A DNA stretch of 64,000 bases. Source: Prionace glauca. Taxonomy: Eukaryota > Chordata > Chondrichthyes > Carcharhiniformes > Carcharhinidae. Positions 33,947 through 45,009 of this stretch are shown here, piece by piece. The stretch covers positions 12,823,543 to 12,887,542 of the forward strand of contig CM075761.1 of NCBI GenBank assembly GCA_037974335.1, given 5' to 3'. The notes beneath the pieces are model-generated. The model did no database searches, had not been told where the DNA came from, and was given only the letters and a program-made list of their open reading frames with translations. The translations under genes were made by a program, and so were the position numbers. The stretch's first letter is position 1, and every line of letters starts with the position of its first letter.

Positions 33947-34422
33947 GATGCCGGAGTTGAGGGGGTTGAGGCTATGAGGAGAGGCTGAATAAAATGGCTT
34001 GTACTCGTTGGAGTTTAGAAGAATGAGGGAGAGATCTCATTGAGACGTATAAGATGATGAATGGGATGGATAGGATAGAGGTGGAGAGACTCTTCCCGCT
34101 CAGAAAGGACAGTAGGACTAGGGGGCATTGCCTCAAGATAAAGGGGAGGTGGTTTAGAACGGAGTTGAGGAGAACTTCTTCACTCAAAGGGTGGGTGAAT
34201 CTCTGGAATTCTCTGCCCGTTGAAGTGGTGGAGGCTGCCTCGCTAAATATTTTTAAGACGCAGGTTGATGGGTTTTTGATAAGCGAGGAGATTAAGGATT
34301 ATGTGGAGAGGACGGGAAAGTGGAGCTGAGCCACGACAGATCAGCCATGATCTTATTGAATGGCGGGGCAGGCTCGAAGGGCTAGATGGCCTACTCCTGC
34401 TCCTATTTCTTATGTTCTTATG
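33947..34422 (+). mobile_element. LINE-A nested in LINE-D
   Basis: 5' truncated A copy. Frames broken near 33,975 and 34,170. A-type UTR and short TTATGTTC tail. Confidence 0.9.
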
Positions 34423-34495
34423 CACACTCCACAAGACATCACTATTTATTTCCCCAAGTTCCCTAACATCCAAGCTTTCCTCAACAGTAAATATG

Positions 34496-34844
34496 ATAGT
34501 TTCATAGAACCCTACAGTGGAGAAAGAGGCCCTTCGACCCATCGAGTCTGCACCGAACGCAATCCCACCAGGCCCTACCCCCGTACCCTTACATATTATA
34601 CACACTAATCCCTCTAACCTACACATCCCTGGACACCAAGGGGCAATTTCTTAGCAAGGACCGATCAACGTAACCCGCACATCTTTGGACTGTGGGAGGA
34701 AACCGGAGGCACCCCGGAGGAAACCCACGCAGACACGGGGAGAATGTGCAAACTCCACACAGACAGTGACCCGAGCCGAGAATTGATCCAGGACCCTGGA
34801 GCTGTGAAGGCAGCAGTGCTAACCACTGTGCTACCGTGTCAATC
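34496..34844 (-). mobile_element. V-SINE (HE1-type), near full length, nested in LINE-D
   Basis: Complete in reverse: tail, central block, gggagaatgtgcaaactcca, B-box-like region and head with cagtgctaaccactgtgcta. Flanked by 7-bp target duplications AAATATG at 34,489-34,495 and 34,845-34,851. Confidence 0.9.
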
Positions 34845-35850
34845 AAATATGGATAAGAAATATTCGTTTAGCGTCTCGCCCACCTCTTCTGGATCCGCAC
34901 ATAGGTAACCTTGTTGATCCTTGAGAGGCCTCCCTTGTTACTCTTTTACCTTTATGTATCTGTAGAAACTCTTTGAATTATTCTTTGCCATATCTGCCAA
35001 AACAATCTCTTGTCCCTTTTTGCCCTTCTGATTTCTCTCTTCACTCTAAAACTACACCCCCATTACTCTTCATGGGATTCACTTGATCCCGGCTGCTTAT
35101 GCATGTCATGTGTCTCTTTCTTCTTCTTGACCAGGACCTCAATATCCCAAGGCATCTGAGTTTACCTACTTCAGGCAGCCTTGCCCCTCACTCTAAGAGG
35201 AAGGCATTGATCTTGAAGTCTGGTGAACACATTTTTGAAAGCGTGCACTTTCAATCATGCCTTTGCCTTCCCAATTAATTTTAGAAAGTTCCTGCCTGAT
35301 ACCATCAACATTGGCCTTGTCCCAGTTTAGAACTTTATTTTTTTGCGCCAGTCCATAGCTCCATTCTCCATAGCTATCTTAACACAAATAGAAGTATGCT
35401 CACTGGTCCCAAAGTGATTCCTCATGTTGTGGGGAAAATCACTACGCGGAGTCATGCTTAAAATTCAGCATGCAGTTTATTGAACAAAGCTTTGGGAGAA
35501 GCACTGGGCACTTCCACAGTGCATCTTCTCCATTTGGAGTGTCGGCTCGCCTTTTTTTATACACTTTAAACATGCCAACAACCGCAGTTATTTCATCATT
35601 AACTGGGTGGTTACTTATCTTAGGCCAGTTGGGTTCCCCTAGCAACAATTAGCTTCCAATTATATTCCGTTAACAAAACAAACGTAACTTATTACTTCGG
35701 TTTCTCTTCATCTCTGGCTAAATGGACTTTGCAGTCTGATTTTCTCTACTCTACACTTTTTCTACACAGGTTGGAGCTCAAGGTTAGTTTGTTAATTAGG
35801 GCAGCAACAGGATGACCTCTGTTGACAAGTGAGCCCAGTAGTCACGCACA

Positions 35851-35982
35851 CATAGAACATAGAACATTACAGCGCAGAACAGGCCCTTCGGCCCACGATG
35901 TTGCGCCGACCAGTTACAAAACAATGACCCACTAGCCTAACCAATCCCTTTTCATCCATAAACCTATCCACAGATCTCTTAA
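35851..35982 (-). mobile_element. LINE-B 3' tail fragment
   Basis: ATGTTCT tail, ggccgaagggcctgttctgc in reverse and the first coding residues (DRFMDEKGLV-like). Inserted in the fossil LTR. Confidence 0.88.
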
Positions 35983-36134
35983 TTGGTTTCCAAAGTTACA
36001 GTCTTAATTTTACTTCTACAGACTCGCCCCACCCCCACCGCCCGCATAATTGTTACGAATTAAGCATCAATAATCTGATCGACAAACAACATCAGAGTAC
36101 CTGTATTGCCGGTCCGGTAATTCGAACATTAAAT

Positions 36135-36805
36135 CTTAAATCGGCCTCGCAGGTGGAGGAGGTGGTCAAGAAGGCGTATGGTGTACTGCCTTCATTAATC
36201 GAGGATTGAGTTTAGGAGTCGGGAGGTAATGCTGCAACTTTACAGGACCCTCGTCAGGCCTCATTTGGAGTACTGTGCGCAGTTCTGGTCGCCTCACTAT
36301 AGGAAAGACGTAGAAGCTATTGAAAGGGTGCAGAGGAGATTTACAAGGATGTTGCCTGGACTGGGAGGCATGCCTTATGAAGTTAGGTTGAGGGAGCTGG
36401 GACTCTTTTCCCTGGAGAGGCGAAGGTTGAGAGGCGACCTGATAGAAGTTTATAAAATGTGAGAGGAATAGATAGGGTGGACTCTCAGAGGCTATTTCCC
36501 CGGGTTGAAATGGTCGCTACGAGAGGACACAGATTTAAGGTGCGGGGAGGGAAGTACAGAGGGTGATGTTAGGGGTAAGTTTTTCACTCAGAGGGTGGTG
36601 AGTGAATGGAATCGGCTGCCGTCGTCGGTGGTGGAGGCGAACTCGCTGGGGTCTTTTAAAAGACTTCTGGATGAGTATATGGGGTTTAATGGGATTGGGG
36701 GTTATAGATAGGTCTATAGATTGGTGGGGTTGATGTGATCGGCGCAACTCGAGGGCCGAAGGGCCTGTTTGTGCTGTAATGTTCTATGTTCTATGTTCGA
36801 TGTTC
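36135..36805 (+). mobile_element. LINE-C copy, 5' truncated
   Basis: Coding tail with single-base frameshifts near 36,460 and 36,560, then a full C-type UTR and ATGTTCT tail. Confidence 0.92.
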
Positions 36806-36957
36806 TAACATAGACATTCCAGGCGCAGTACAGGCCATTCGGCCCTCGATGTTGCGCCGACCAGTGGAACCAATCTAATGACCCTCTAACCTAACTATTC
36901 CAATCTTATCCATATGCCTATCCACTGACCATTTGAACGCCCTTAAAGTTGGCAAAT
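36806..36957 (-). mobile_element. Older LINE-B-like 3' tail
   Basis: In reverse: ggccctcgatgttgcgccga, then gtggaaccaatctaatgacc and a VGSPTLRAFKWSVD-like coding end. Sister to 4,727-5,188 and to 44,139-44,320. Confidence 0.8.
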
Positions 36958-37349
36958 TAATGCAGTCTTTCAAGTGCTTGTGTTCCATGATGTTGTATTC
37001 GCTCGCAGATCACATGTTTACAGGGGCTTTTCCATCTCATCCTTCTCTCCATAGTTCCAGTCCTCGGGGATTCCCATCAGAAGTTCTTCTTCAGTGACCA
37101 CGCTGGCTCCTGGCTCGATTCGAGTCGTCATGGCTTTAGAGCAGGTTTTAAAACATCCAATAATCATGCAGCAAACAATGATTGTTATGACAACAAGAAT
37201 AGTCCACGGCAGAGCGGGTTTTCTGCGTGTATATTCTTGACTCAGCCATTTCTCGGGTTACGCCACCCAGTCGCTTTGCTTTGCTGTTTCTCAGGAAGGT
37301 TAATCCACAGATAAGGTTGTTCCTAATTTTAGCATGAATTACTCTTCCA

Positions 37350-37530
37350 GCTCTCCTCCCCCCCCCCCCCCCCCGAGACAGGGTCCCGCCGGTGAACCAA
37401 CAGCCGAGTGGTGATACAAATGTGACTTCTCATCAGACCCCCCCCCCCCCCCCCCCCCCCCTCCCCGAGACAGGGTCCCGCCGGTGAACCAACAGCCGAG
37501 TGGTGATACAAATGTGACTTCTCATCAGAA
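37350..37530. repeat. Tandem pair of about 100 bp units with long poly-C runs
   Basis: The block cgagacagggtcccgccggt to gtgacttctcatcaga occurs twice, each preceded by a C run of 17 or more bases. On the minus strand these are long G runs. Confidence 0.9.
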
Positions 37531-37574
37531 GAGTTAGAAGGTAGAGTTTAGATTTTGGAAGAATTCAGTTCAGT

Positions 37575-38204
37575 TAGAGTTTAGAAGAATGAGGGGAGAT
37601 CTCAGTGAGACGTATAAGATGATGAATGGGATGGATAGGATAGAGGTGGAGAGACTCTTCCCGCTCAGAAAGGACAGTAGGACTAGGGGGCACAGCCTCA
37701 AGATAAAGGGGGGGGGGGGGCTTTTTAGAACGGAGTTGAGGAGGAACTTCTTCACTCAAAGGGTGGTGAATCTCTGGAATTCTCTGCCCGTTGAAGTGGT
37801 GGAGGCTGCCTCGCTAAATATTTTTAAGACGCGGGTTGATGGGTTTTTGATAAGAGAGGGGATTAAGGGTAATGGGGTGAGGGCGAGAATGTGGAACTGA
37901 GCCACGACAGATCAGCTATGATCTATGAAGTGGTGGAGGCTGCCTCGCTAAATATTTTAAGAAACGGGTTGATGGGTTTTTGATAAGAGAGGGGATTAAG
38001 GGTTATGGGGAGAGGGCGGGAAGGTGGAGCTGAGTCACGACAGATCAGCCATGATCTTATTGAATGGCGGGGCAGGCTCGAAGGGCCAGATGGCCTACTC
38101 CTGCTCCTATTTCTTATGTTCTTATGTTCTTATGTTCTTATTGAATGGCGGGGCAGGCTCGTGGGGCTAGATGGCCTACTCCTGCTCCTATTTCTTATGT
38201 TCTT
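37575..38204 (+). mobile_element. LINE-A copies in tandem, 3' ends repeated
   Basis: One A tail runs 37,575-37,920. A second begins at 37,925 inside the EVVEAASLNI block and ends with the UTR and TTATGTTC units at 38,135. A third partial UTR follows at 38,138-38,206. The stepwise repetition of the same 3' end suggests slippage or recombination between tails. Confidence 0.85.
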
Positions 38205-38318
38205 ATGTCATTGGCTTTGGGAGTTACAGATAGTTCCATGGCTTGGTAGGTATAGATGTGATTGGCGCAACTTGTGGGCCGAAGGGCCTGTTTGTTCTGT
38301 AGTGTTCTATATTCTATA
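38205..38318 (+). mobile_element. LINE-C-like 3' tail
   Basis: Has gcttggtaggtatagatgtg, gcgcaacttgtgggccgaag and a gtgttctatattctat end. An older variant of the C UTR. Confidence 0.8.
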
Positions 38319-38984
38319 ATTGGGGGGCAGAGGAGAGTGGGAGAAAAAAGTCACGTCAGCCAGGGCAAGGGGAGATGGGGGGAAGTTGCATTTGAGTCCG
38401 GGTTGGGGGTTGATGGGGAGATTATTGTTTCAGTGGCATTGGGGGAGTCCGATGTCTGTGGGGGGAGGGGGGTGCGGGGGAAATGGGGGCCACATTAAAA
38501 TTCATCTGGGGTGGGGGAGGGAGGGGGGGCGATGCCAATCTGCATCTGCGATCGACAGGTGAGGGAGCCGGGGCCACGATCGGTCTGAGCAGCAGGACCA
38601 CTGGGGTATAAGGGGGTCAGTAATGGTGAGGGTGTGCAATGTCAGTGGGGCCAGGAAGAGGCACTATGCAGGCCGGGGGTGTTGGGGGGGGGGGAGGTGG
38701 GGGGAATCTGCCGGAGGGGCTGTATGGTTTTTTTTGCTGTGCTTGTACATTTGGAGCCTCCGATCAGAGTGTAGGCTGACGGGACATTACTCCTGGCCCA
38801 CGGGATTCTACAGAGAGCAATGGTCTCCATCAAACTTTTGTAGCCAGGTTGTGTATGGTGGGGCATGAGAATGCACCCAAACAATGAGGATCTGGAAATC
38901 CCACCCAACACTTCGAGAAAATGTTAGAAAACAGCATCCATGCGTCTATTAATTCTGGTCAGAATATTATGTTTCCCAGGATTT
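38319..38984. other. G-rich unassigned segment
   Basis: Strong G skew on the plus strand with many GGG runs, densest at 38,455-38,535 and 38,670-38,705. No gene recognised; open frames are low-complexity. Confidence 0.45.
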
Positions 38985-39310
38985 AGAACCCTACAGTGCA
39001 GAAACAGGCCCTTCGGCCCATCGAGTCTGCACCGAACACAATCCCACCCAGACCCTATCCCCATATCCCTACACATTTACCTGCTAATCCCTCTAACCTA
39101 CACATCCCAGGACACTAAGGGGCAATTTTAGCATAGCCAATGAACCTAACCCGCACATCTTTGGACTGTGAGAGGAAACCGGAGCACCCGGAGAAAACCC
39201 ACGCAGACACGAGGAGAATGTGCAAACTCCACACAGGCAGTGACCCGAGCCGGGAATCGAACCCAGGACCCTGGAGCTGTGAAGCAGCAGTGCTAACCCA
39301 CTGTGCTTGA
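38985..39310 (-). mobile_element. V-SINE (HE1-type), near full length
   Basis: In reverse: tail (aaccctacagtgcagaaaca), central block, cacgaggagaatgtgcaaac, gaatcgaacccaggaccctg (B-box-like) and gtgctaacccactgtgc head. Confidence 0.88.
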
Positions 39311-39587
39311 ATGGACTATTCACCACAATTAAACGGTGATGGAATGTGTTAAACTGTGAGCAAAACATGAACAGTGTTTGAAGTCAGGGGTTTTGTTCCT
39401 CGTACTGAAGGGTGTTGACAGGAGAGTCAGAGATCTGTGATCAGGTAAAACAGCGGTCGCTGAGAAGCAGCTAAACAACAACTGGATTCATCGTTGCTCG
39501 GTAACCATATGGAAAATTCGCTTTGTTTGGATCTGCAGGTGCTCACAGTGCGGCTGCTCTGAATACTGTGACACAGTGAGCACGTGA
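39311..39587. other. Unassigned stretch beside the gap
   Basis: No repeat recognised. It is not seen at the left edge of the other array copies. Confidence 0.35.
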
Positions 39588-39687
39588 NNNNNNNNNNNNN
39601 NNNNNNNNNNNNNNNNNNNNNNNNNNNNNNNNNNNNNNNNNNNNNNNNNNNNNNNNNNNNNNNNNNNNNNNNNNNNNNNNNNNNNNN
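39588..39687. other. Assembly gap (100 N)
   Basis: Exactly 100 N, a conventional placeholder for unknown length. It lies at the left edge of the tandem segmental duplication. Confidence 0.98.
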
Positions 39688-40085
39688 TGAGGGAGCTGGG
39701 ACTCTTTTCCCTGGAGAGGCGAAGGTTGAGAGGCGACCTGATAGAGATTTATAAAATATTGAGAGGAATAGATCGGGTGGATTCTCGGAGGCTATTTTCC
39801 CAGGGCTGAAATGGTCGCTATGAGAGGACACAGGGTTTAAGGTGCTGGGGAGTAGTTACAGAGGAGATGTCAGGGGTAAGTTTTTCACTCAGAGGGTAGT
39901 GAGCCAGTGGAATCAGCTGCCGTCGGTGGTGGTAGAGGTGAACTCGCTGGGGTCTTTTAAGAGACTTCTGGATGAGTATATGGGATTGGGAGTTATAGAT
40001 AGGTCTATGGCCTGGTAGGTAGGGATATGATCGGTGCAACTTGTGGGCCGAAGGGCCTGTTTGTGCTGTAGTGTTCTATGTTCTA
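39688..40085 (+). mobile_element. LINE-C (array copy 1)
   Basis: Coding tail beginning at [21 protein letters not shown] frameshift after RRLFSQG is shared by all three array copies. UTR and tail end at ttctatgttcta. Its 5' part is lost in the gap. Confidence 0.9.
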
Positions 40086-40740
40086 CGGAAAGGAGAGAGT
40101 GCAATATATAGTGTATCTCAGTGGTGCCTCAGTCCATTTTGGGATGACACAGTGGCACAGTGGTTAGCACTGCTGCTTTTAAGAAACGGGTTGATGGGTT
40201 TTTGATAAGAGAAGGGATTAAGGGTTATGGAGAGAGGGCAGGAAAGTGGAGCTGAGTCACGACAGATCAGCCATGATCTTATTGAATGGCGGGGCAGGCT
40301 CGAAGGGCCAGATGGCCTCCTCCTGCTCCTATTTCTTATGTTCTTATGTTCACAGCGCCAGGGACCCGGGTTGGATTCTCGCCATTGGTCATGGTCTGTG
40401 TGGAGTCTGCACGTAGGATAGGCCTAATCCTACACCTATATCTTATGGTTGGCAGAAGCAGGATGGGCTGAAGGGCCACTTTGTGTCAAAACCTTGGCTA
40501 GGATGACTGTGCATGTCCCCTGCTGCTGCACTTCCCCCCCCTTATCAAGATGGCGGCCATTAACCGAATGCTCCGATTTCCTCCCACAGTCCGAAAGATG
40601 TGCTGGGTAATTAAGTGCATTGGCCGTGCCAAATTCTCCCTCAGTGTACCCGAACAGGCGCTGGCTTGGAGGTTTTCACAGTAACTTCATTGCAGTGTTA
40701 ATGCACTTGTGACACGAATAAATAAACTTCAACCGTAAAC
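40086..40740 (+). mobile_element. V-SINE split by LINE-A, within L2-like repeat (copy 1)
   Basis: V-SINE head at about 40,147-40,177 (ggcacagtggttagcactgc), LINE-A tail at 40,178-40,352, V-SINE body resuming at acagcgccagggacccgggt, and a V-SINE 3' half at 40,560-40,733 (gtccgaaagatgtgctggg to cacagtaacttcattgcagt). A caagatggcggccat motif lies at 40,548-40,562. Confidence 0.8.
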
Positions 40741-41104
40741 TGCACTGATAGTTAGGGCGTAGAGAAAGATCAACTTAATGTAAAGGTGAGCAAATTCAAA
40801 TGCTCGATGGCAGCAGGGAAGAAGCTATTATTGAGTCGGGTGGTGGATGATCTCACACTTTGACTCGACAAGAAGTAGGTGGAAGTCTCCAGAATCTTTG
40901 ATTCTTTTACGAATCAGGAACCTATCTATCTCTGCCTTAAATAGACTCAATGATCTGGCCTCCATAGCCTGCTATGGCAATGGATTCCACAGCTGGAGTG
41001 GTGTGTGCAGTTCTGGTCACCACACTACAGGAAAGGTGTGATTACATTAGAGGAGATTGGCCAGGATTTTGGCTCTACTCTCTCCCCACAGATGCCTCAC
41101 TCTT
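40741..41104 (-). mobile_element. L2-like repeat segment (copy 1)
   Basis: Contains ctgatagttagggcgtagag, gatggcagcagggaagaagc and a diverged old CR1 block (gtgcagttctggtcaccaca). It pairs with the L2-like tail of 46.9-47.04 kb as the other side of an interrupted element. Confidence 0.6.
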
Positions 41105-41638
41105 TCATAGAACATAGAACACTATAGCACAAACAGGCCCTTCGGCCCACAAGTTGCGTCGATCACATCAATACCCACCAATCTATAGACCTATCTATAA
41201 CCCCCAATCCCATTAAACCCCATATACTCATCCAGAAGTCTTTTAAAAGACTCCAGCGAGTTCGCCTCCACCACCACTGACGGCAGCCGATTCCATTCAC
41301 TCACCACCCTCTGAGTGAAAAACTTACCCCTAACATCACCTCTGTACTTCCCACCCCGCACCTTAAATCTGTGTCCTCTCGTAGCGACCATTTCAACCCG
41401 GGGAAATAGCCTCTGAGAGTCCACCCTATCGATTCCTCTCAACATTTTATAAACCTCTATCAGGTCGCCTCTCAACCTTTGCCTCTTCAGGGAAAAGAGT
41501 CCCAGCTCCCTCAACCTACCTTCATAAGGCATGCCTCCCAGTCCAGGCAACATCCTTGCAAATCTCCTCTGCACCCTTTCAATAGCTTCTACGTCTTTCC
41601 TATAGTGAGGCGACCAGAACTGTGCACAGTACTCCAAC
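41105..41638 (-). mobile_element. LINE-C, opposite strand (copy 1)
   Basis: 148-codon open frame from [20 protein letters not shown] to GFNGIGGYR, full tail at 41,105. Equivalent copies at 48,618-49,155 and 54,648-55,180. Confidence 0.92.
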
Positions 41639-42095
41639 CTCTTACTTTATGCCCTCTCCGCTTCTGTCCTCCTTTTCTAAATGTTACCTCTGTCCCACCC
41701 CTCCCTTCTCCCCCACACCAAAGATCTTTGTCTGTCACAAGCTACTCTGCTGTTTGGCCGTTCACCCCCTTTATTCTCTCCCGGGGGGCTGCCATTAGCA
41801 ACCTTTCTCCCTGGTTTCTGCAACTGTGACTCAAATTTCATTCCCTCAGCCCGCGGTGTAAATACCTCCAGCTTTCTGTGACAAAGGGTCACCTGGACTC
41901 GAAACGTCAGCTCTTTTCTCTCCTTACAGAAACTGCCGGACCTGCTGAGATCTTCCAGTGTTTTTTGGTTTCCGTCGGGGTGATTGCGCTGACTTCTTCC
42001 GCCTCAGTGAAGTCTCTCTCTGCCAGGGTCATTTTCGTGACCCACCTCTGGATCTGCGCCTAGTCCTTTTTTAGATGCAGGGACCAAAATCGCTC
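41639..42095. repeat. Dispersed repeat with gtcacctggactcgaaacgt core
   Basis: Present in all three array copies (also 49,156-49,612 and 55,181-55,636). A related fragment, opposite strand, is at 56,970-57,080. Its end, cagatcttccagtgtttttt-like, is a common shark interspersed repeat as I recall. Family unnamed. Confidence 0.7.
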
Positions 42096-42385
42096 AATAT
42101 TCATAGAATCGCTACAGTGCAGAAGGAGGCCATTTGGCCCATCGAGAGTGCACCCACCACAACCCCACCCAGGACCTACCCCCATAACCCCACATGCACC
42201 CCCCAAAGATGTGCTATTAGGCTGATTGGTGTAACAAATTGTCCCTAAATTAGTCTTCCCTCAATCTTCCCCAATCGGCATAGACAAAGGTCACGGGTAG
42301 AAGAGGGCACTCATAATGTTAAAATGGCGGCGCAGGCTCGTTGGGCCGAAGGGCCTGTTTCCTGTGCTGTGTTGTTCTTTGTAAG
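42096..42385. mobile_element. V-SINE tail (-) joined to LINE-E tail (+) (copy 1)
   Basis: Reverse V-SINE tail (gaatcgctacagtgcagaag, then ggcccatcgagagtgcaccc) is followed by the plus-strand E tail (gatgtgctattaggctgatt, ggccgaagggcctgtttcct, gttgttctttgta). Confidence 0.8.
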
Positions 42386-43084
42386 GCGGGCTTGTGCATG
42401 ATTGGCTCGTGATCTGATGGACACCGTTCATGGTACCTTATTAATGCTATCTTCTTTTTCTCTCATCTTGAGCTTACAATCCTGCGGACCTGAGAGATTG
42501 CTCCAGCCTCGCTAACCCTGTATGAATTTGCTCCCTTAAGTAGCAGGCTCACCATTAAACTTGTTTTCGTGTATCCAAAAACGTTGCACTCAAAAGAATT
42601 TGGCCACGGTATTTCCCATCATGCTGCATTCAGAGCGACATTGGCCAAGGCACACAATCCATATCTCACAATTCCCCCTTGTTCTGTTTACCATCCAGTG
42701 ACCTTGGGCCATCATGCTGGCACCAGCTGCCTGTATCTCTGCGAACCACTCCTTCTATCTGTGGTAGCTGTCCCTGCTGTTGTACACAAGCTTACGATTA
42801 TCCCAGCTAATTGCGTTCAGGAATGTGGCTAACCCAGCTACTATCCATGTTGTCTCTTTTAATATTCTGGACTTCTGTTTAACATGCTAGAGCTGATATG
42901 TTTGCCCTTTGTGATCGTACAGTAATAAATCCGTACACATTTATTCTATAATATCAATCCCTATCGATATAAATTGTTATACTGGTATCTAAGAATATAA
43001 ATTGTTATACAGGCACCTAAACCAATGATATTATTCCCTCTAAACTTATTCTTTAAATCTTCCTTCAACAATAACAAGGACATC
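42386..43084. other. Single-copy-like DNA of array unit (copy 1)
   Basis: No recognised gene or repeat. Repeated at 49,903-50,606 in copy 2. Confidence 0.4.
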
Positions 43085-43215
43085 CTTCCCCAGATAAGGA
43101 CACTAAAACTGCACACAATACTCCAGGTGTGGCCTCACCAATGTCCTGTACAATTGCAGCAAAACATCCCTATCCCTATACTCCAATCCTCTCGCTATGA
43201 AGGCCCTCATACATT
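43085..43215 (-). mobile_element. Old CR1-group fragment
   Basis: In reverse: an [12 protein letters not shown]-like block and ARGLEYRDRDVLLQLYRT. Absent from array copy 2, where a deletion starts at aacaaggaca. Confidence 0.75.
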
Positions 43216-44138
43216 GAACATAGAACATTACAGCACAGTACAGGCCCTTCGGCCCTCGATGTTGCGCCGACCATAGAACATAGAACATTACAGTGCAGAA
43301 CAGGCCCTTCGGCCCACGATGTTGCGCCGACCAGTTACAAAACAATGACCCACTAGCCTAAACCAATCCCTTTTCATCCATAAACCTATCCACAGATCTC
43401 TTAAACGCCCCCAAACTAGGTGCATTTACAACTGCAGCTGGCAGGGCATTCCAATCCCTCACCACCCTCTGGGTAAAGAACCTACCCCTGACATCTGTCC
43501 TATAACTACCCCCCCTTAATTTAAAATCGTGCCCCCTCGTGCTAGCTTTCTCCATCCTAGGAAAAAGGCTATCACTATCTACCCTGTCTAAACCTCTAAT
43601 CATCTTATATGTTTCAATGAGATCCCCTCTTAGCCGCCTTCTTTCCAGCGAAAACAACCCCAAATCTCTCAGTCTCTCCTCATAGGATCTCCCCTCCATA
43701 CCAGGCAACATCCTGGTAAACCTCCTCTGTACCCTCTCCAAAGCCTCTACATCCTTCCTGTAATGTGGGGACCAGAACTACACACAAAACTCCAAGTGCG
43801 GCCGCACCAGAGTTGTGTACAGTTGCATCATGACGCTGCGACTCCTAAATTCAATCTCCCTACCAATAAACGCCAAGACTCCGTATGCCTTCTTAACAAC
43901 CTTATCTACTTGATTCCCAACTTTCAGGGATTTATGTACACATACACCTAGATCCCTCTGCTCCTCCACACTATTCAAAGTCCTCCCGTTAGCCCTATAC
44001 TCAACACATCTGTTATTCCTACCGAAATGAATTACCTCACACTTCTCCACATTAAACTCCATCCGCCACCTCTCAGCCCAGCTCTGCAACCTTTCTAAGT
44101 CACTCTGCAAACTATGACACCCTTCCTCACAATCTACC
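43216..44138 (-). mobile_element. LINE-B copy
   Basis: Two 3' tails (the second is complete at 43,274), 127 and 123 codon frames through the coding tail and RT end (NVEKCEVIHFGRNNRCVEYR), one stop near 43,777. 5' truncated. Confidence 0.9.
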
Positions 44139-44690
44139 AGTGGAACCAATCTAATGACCCTCCAACCTAAACTATTCCTATGTTATCCATATGCCTATCC
44201 ACTGACCATTTGAACGCCCTTAAAGTTGGCGAGTCCACAACTGCTGCAGGCAGGGCATTCCACGCCCTTACTACCCTCTGAGTAAAGAACCTACCTCTGA
44301 CATCCGTCCTCTAATTATCACCTTCTTTACTGCCTGCCGTACCTGCGTGCTTACTTTTAGTGCTGATGCATGAGGACTTCAAGATCTTGTTGAGTATCCG
44401 CCTCTCTCAATTTACACCCTTTCAAATAATAATCTGTCTTCCTATTATTGCTACCAAAGTGGATAACCTCACATTTATCCACATTATCCTGCATCTGCCA
44501 TGGACATGCCCACACACTCAGCCTGTCCAAATCACACTGAAGCATCTCTGCATCCTCCTCACAGCTCATCCTCCCACCCAACTCCGTATCGTCTGCAAAT
44601 TTGGAGATAATACATTCAGTTCCCTCTTCCAAATCATTAATAAATAATGTGAACAGTTGGGGTCTGAGCACAGATCCCTCTAGAGGGTTT
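44139..44690 (-). mobile_element. Two older LINE pieces
   Basis: Bases 44,139-44,320 are the older B-like tail (sister to 36,806). Bases 44,330-44,690 encode an RT end resembling LINE-A (QLFTLFINDLEEGTECIISK, KCEVIHFGSNNRKTDYYLKG). Confidence 0.75.
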
Positions 44691-45009
44691 GCTGGCTTTC
44701 TTAACTATAGCATTGACTTGGAGGGACCATTGGAAGGATCATAAACAGGTTGTTTATGGTCTGGTATGAGCTGCCCCTCCCTCAACCACATATCTGTTGA
44801 TGGCTACTATATCCCAATTTCATGTGTCAATCCTCACCCTTTTACTCAATGTAAAATCTAAAGATATATTCCCCATCTCTGCCTACACTTGGCCATCACC
44901 TCATCGAACGTGCAAGAAACAATACTTTTCACTGCATCCCGTACATGTGTCAATAATCATAGAATGATACAGCGCAGGAGAGGCCCTTCAAGTCCACACC
45001 GACACATTA
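44691..45009. other. Mixed old repeat
   Basis: An old LINE piece is suspected. The right end (gtgcaagaaacaatactttt, cactgcatcccgtacatgtg) is an L2-like tail on the plus strand. Confidence 0.45.

Larger units (their letters stand above)
33831..35424 (-). mobile_element. LINE-D copy with two nested insertions
   Basis: D blocks at 33,831-33,946, 34,423-34,495 and 34,846-35,424 are contiguous when compared with 25.0-26.2 kb. Includes the linker (ggatccgcacataggtaacc in reverse). Interrupted by a LINE-A and a V-SINE, and cut at 35,424 by a fossil LTR. Confidence 0.8.
35425..37330 (-). mobile_element. Fossil endogenous retrovirus-like element, 3' part
   Basis: Minus strand. An LTR-like unit at about 35,425-36,020 has TG...CA ends and an AATAAA signal about 50 bp before its end. 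It is preceded by a purine-rich tract near 36,021-36,040. Upstream, 36,960-37,330 holds the end of an envelope-like frame with one membrane-spanning segment and an acidic cytoplasmic tail. The 5' LTR, gag and pol are not in the window, and three LINE pieces interrupt it. It is broken. It is older than the LINE-C copy inserted in it and younger than the LINE-D it cut. Family not assigned. Confidence 0.6.
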
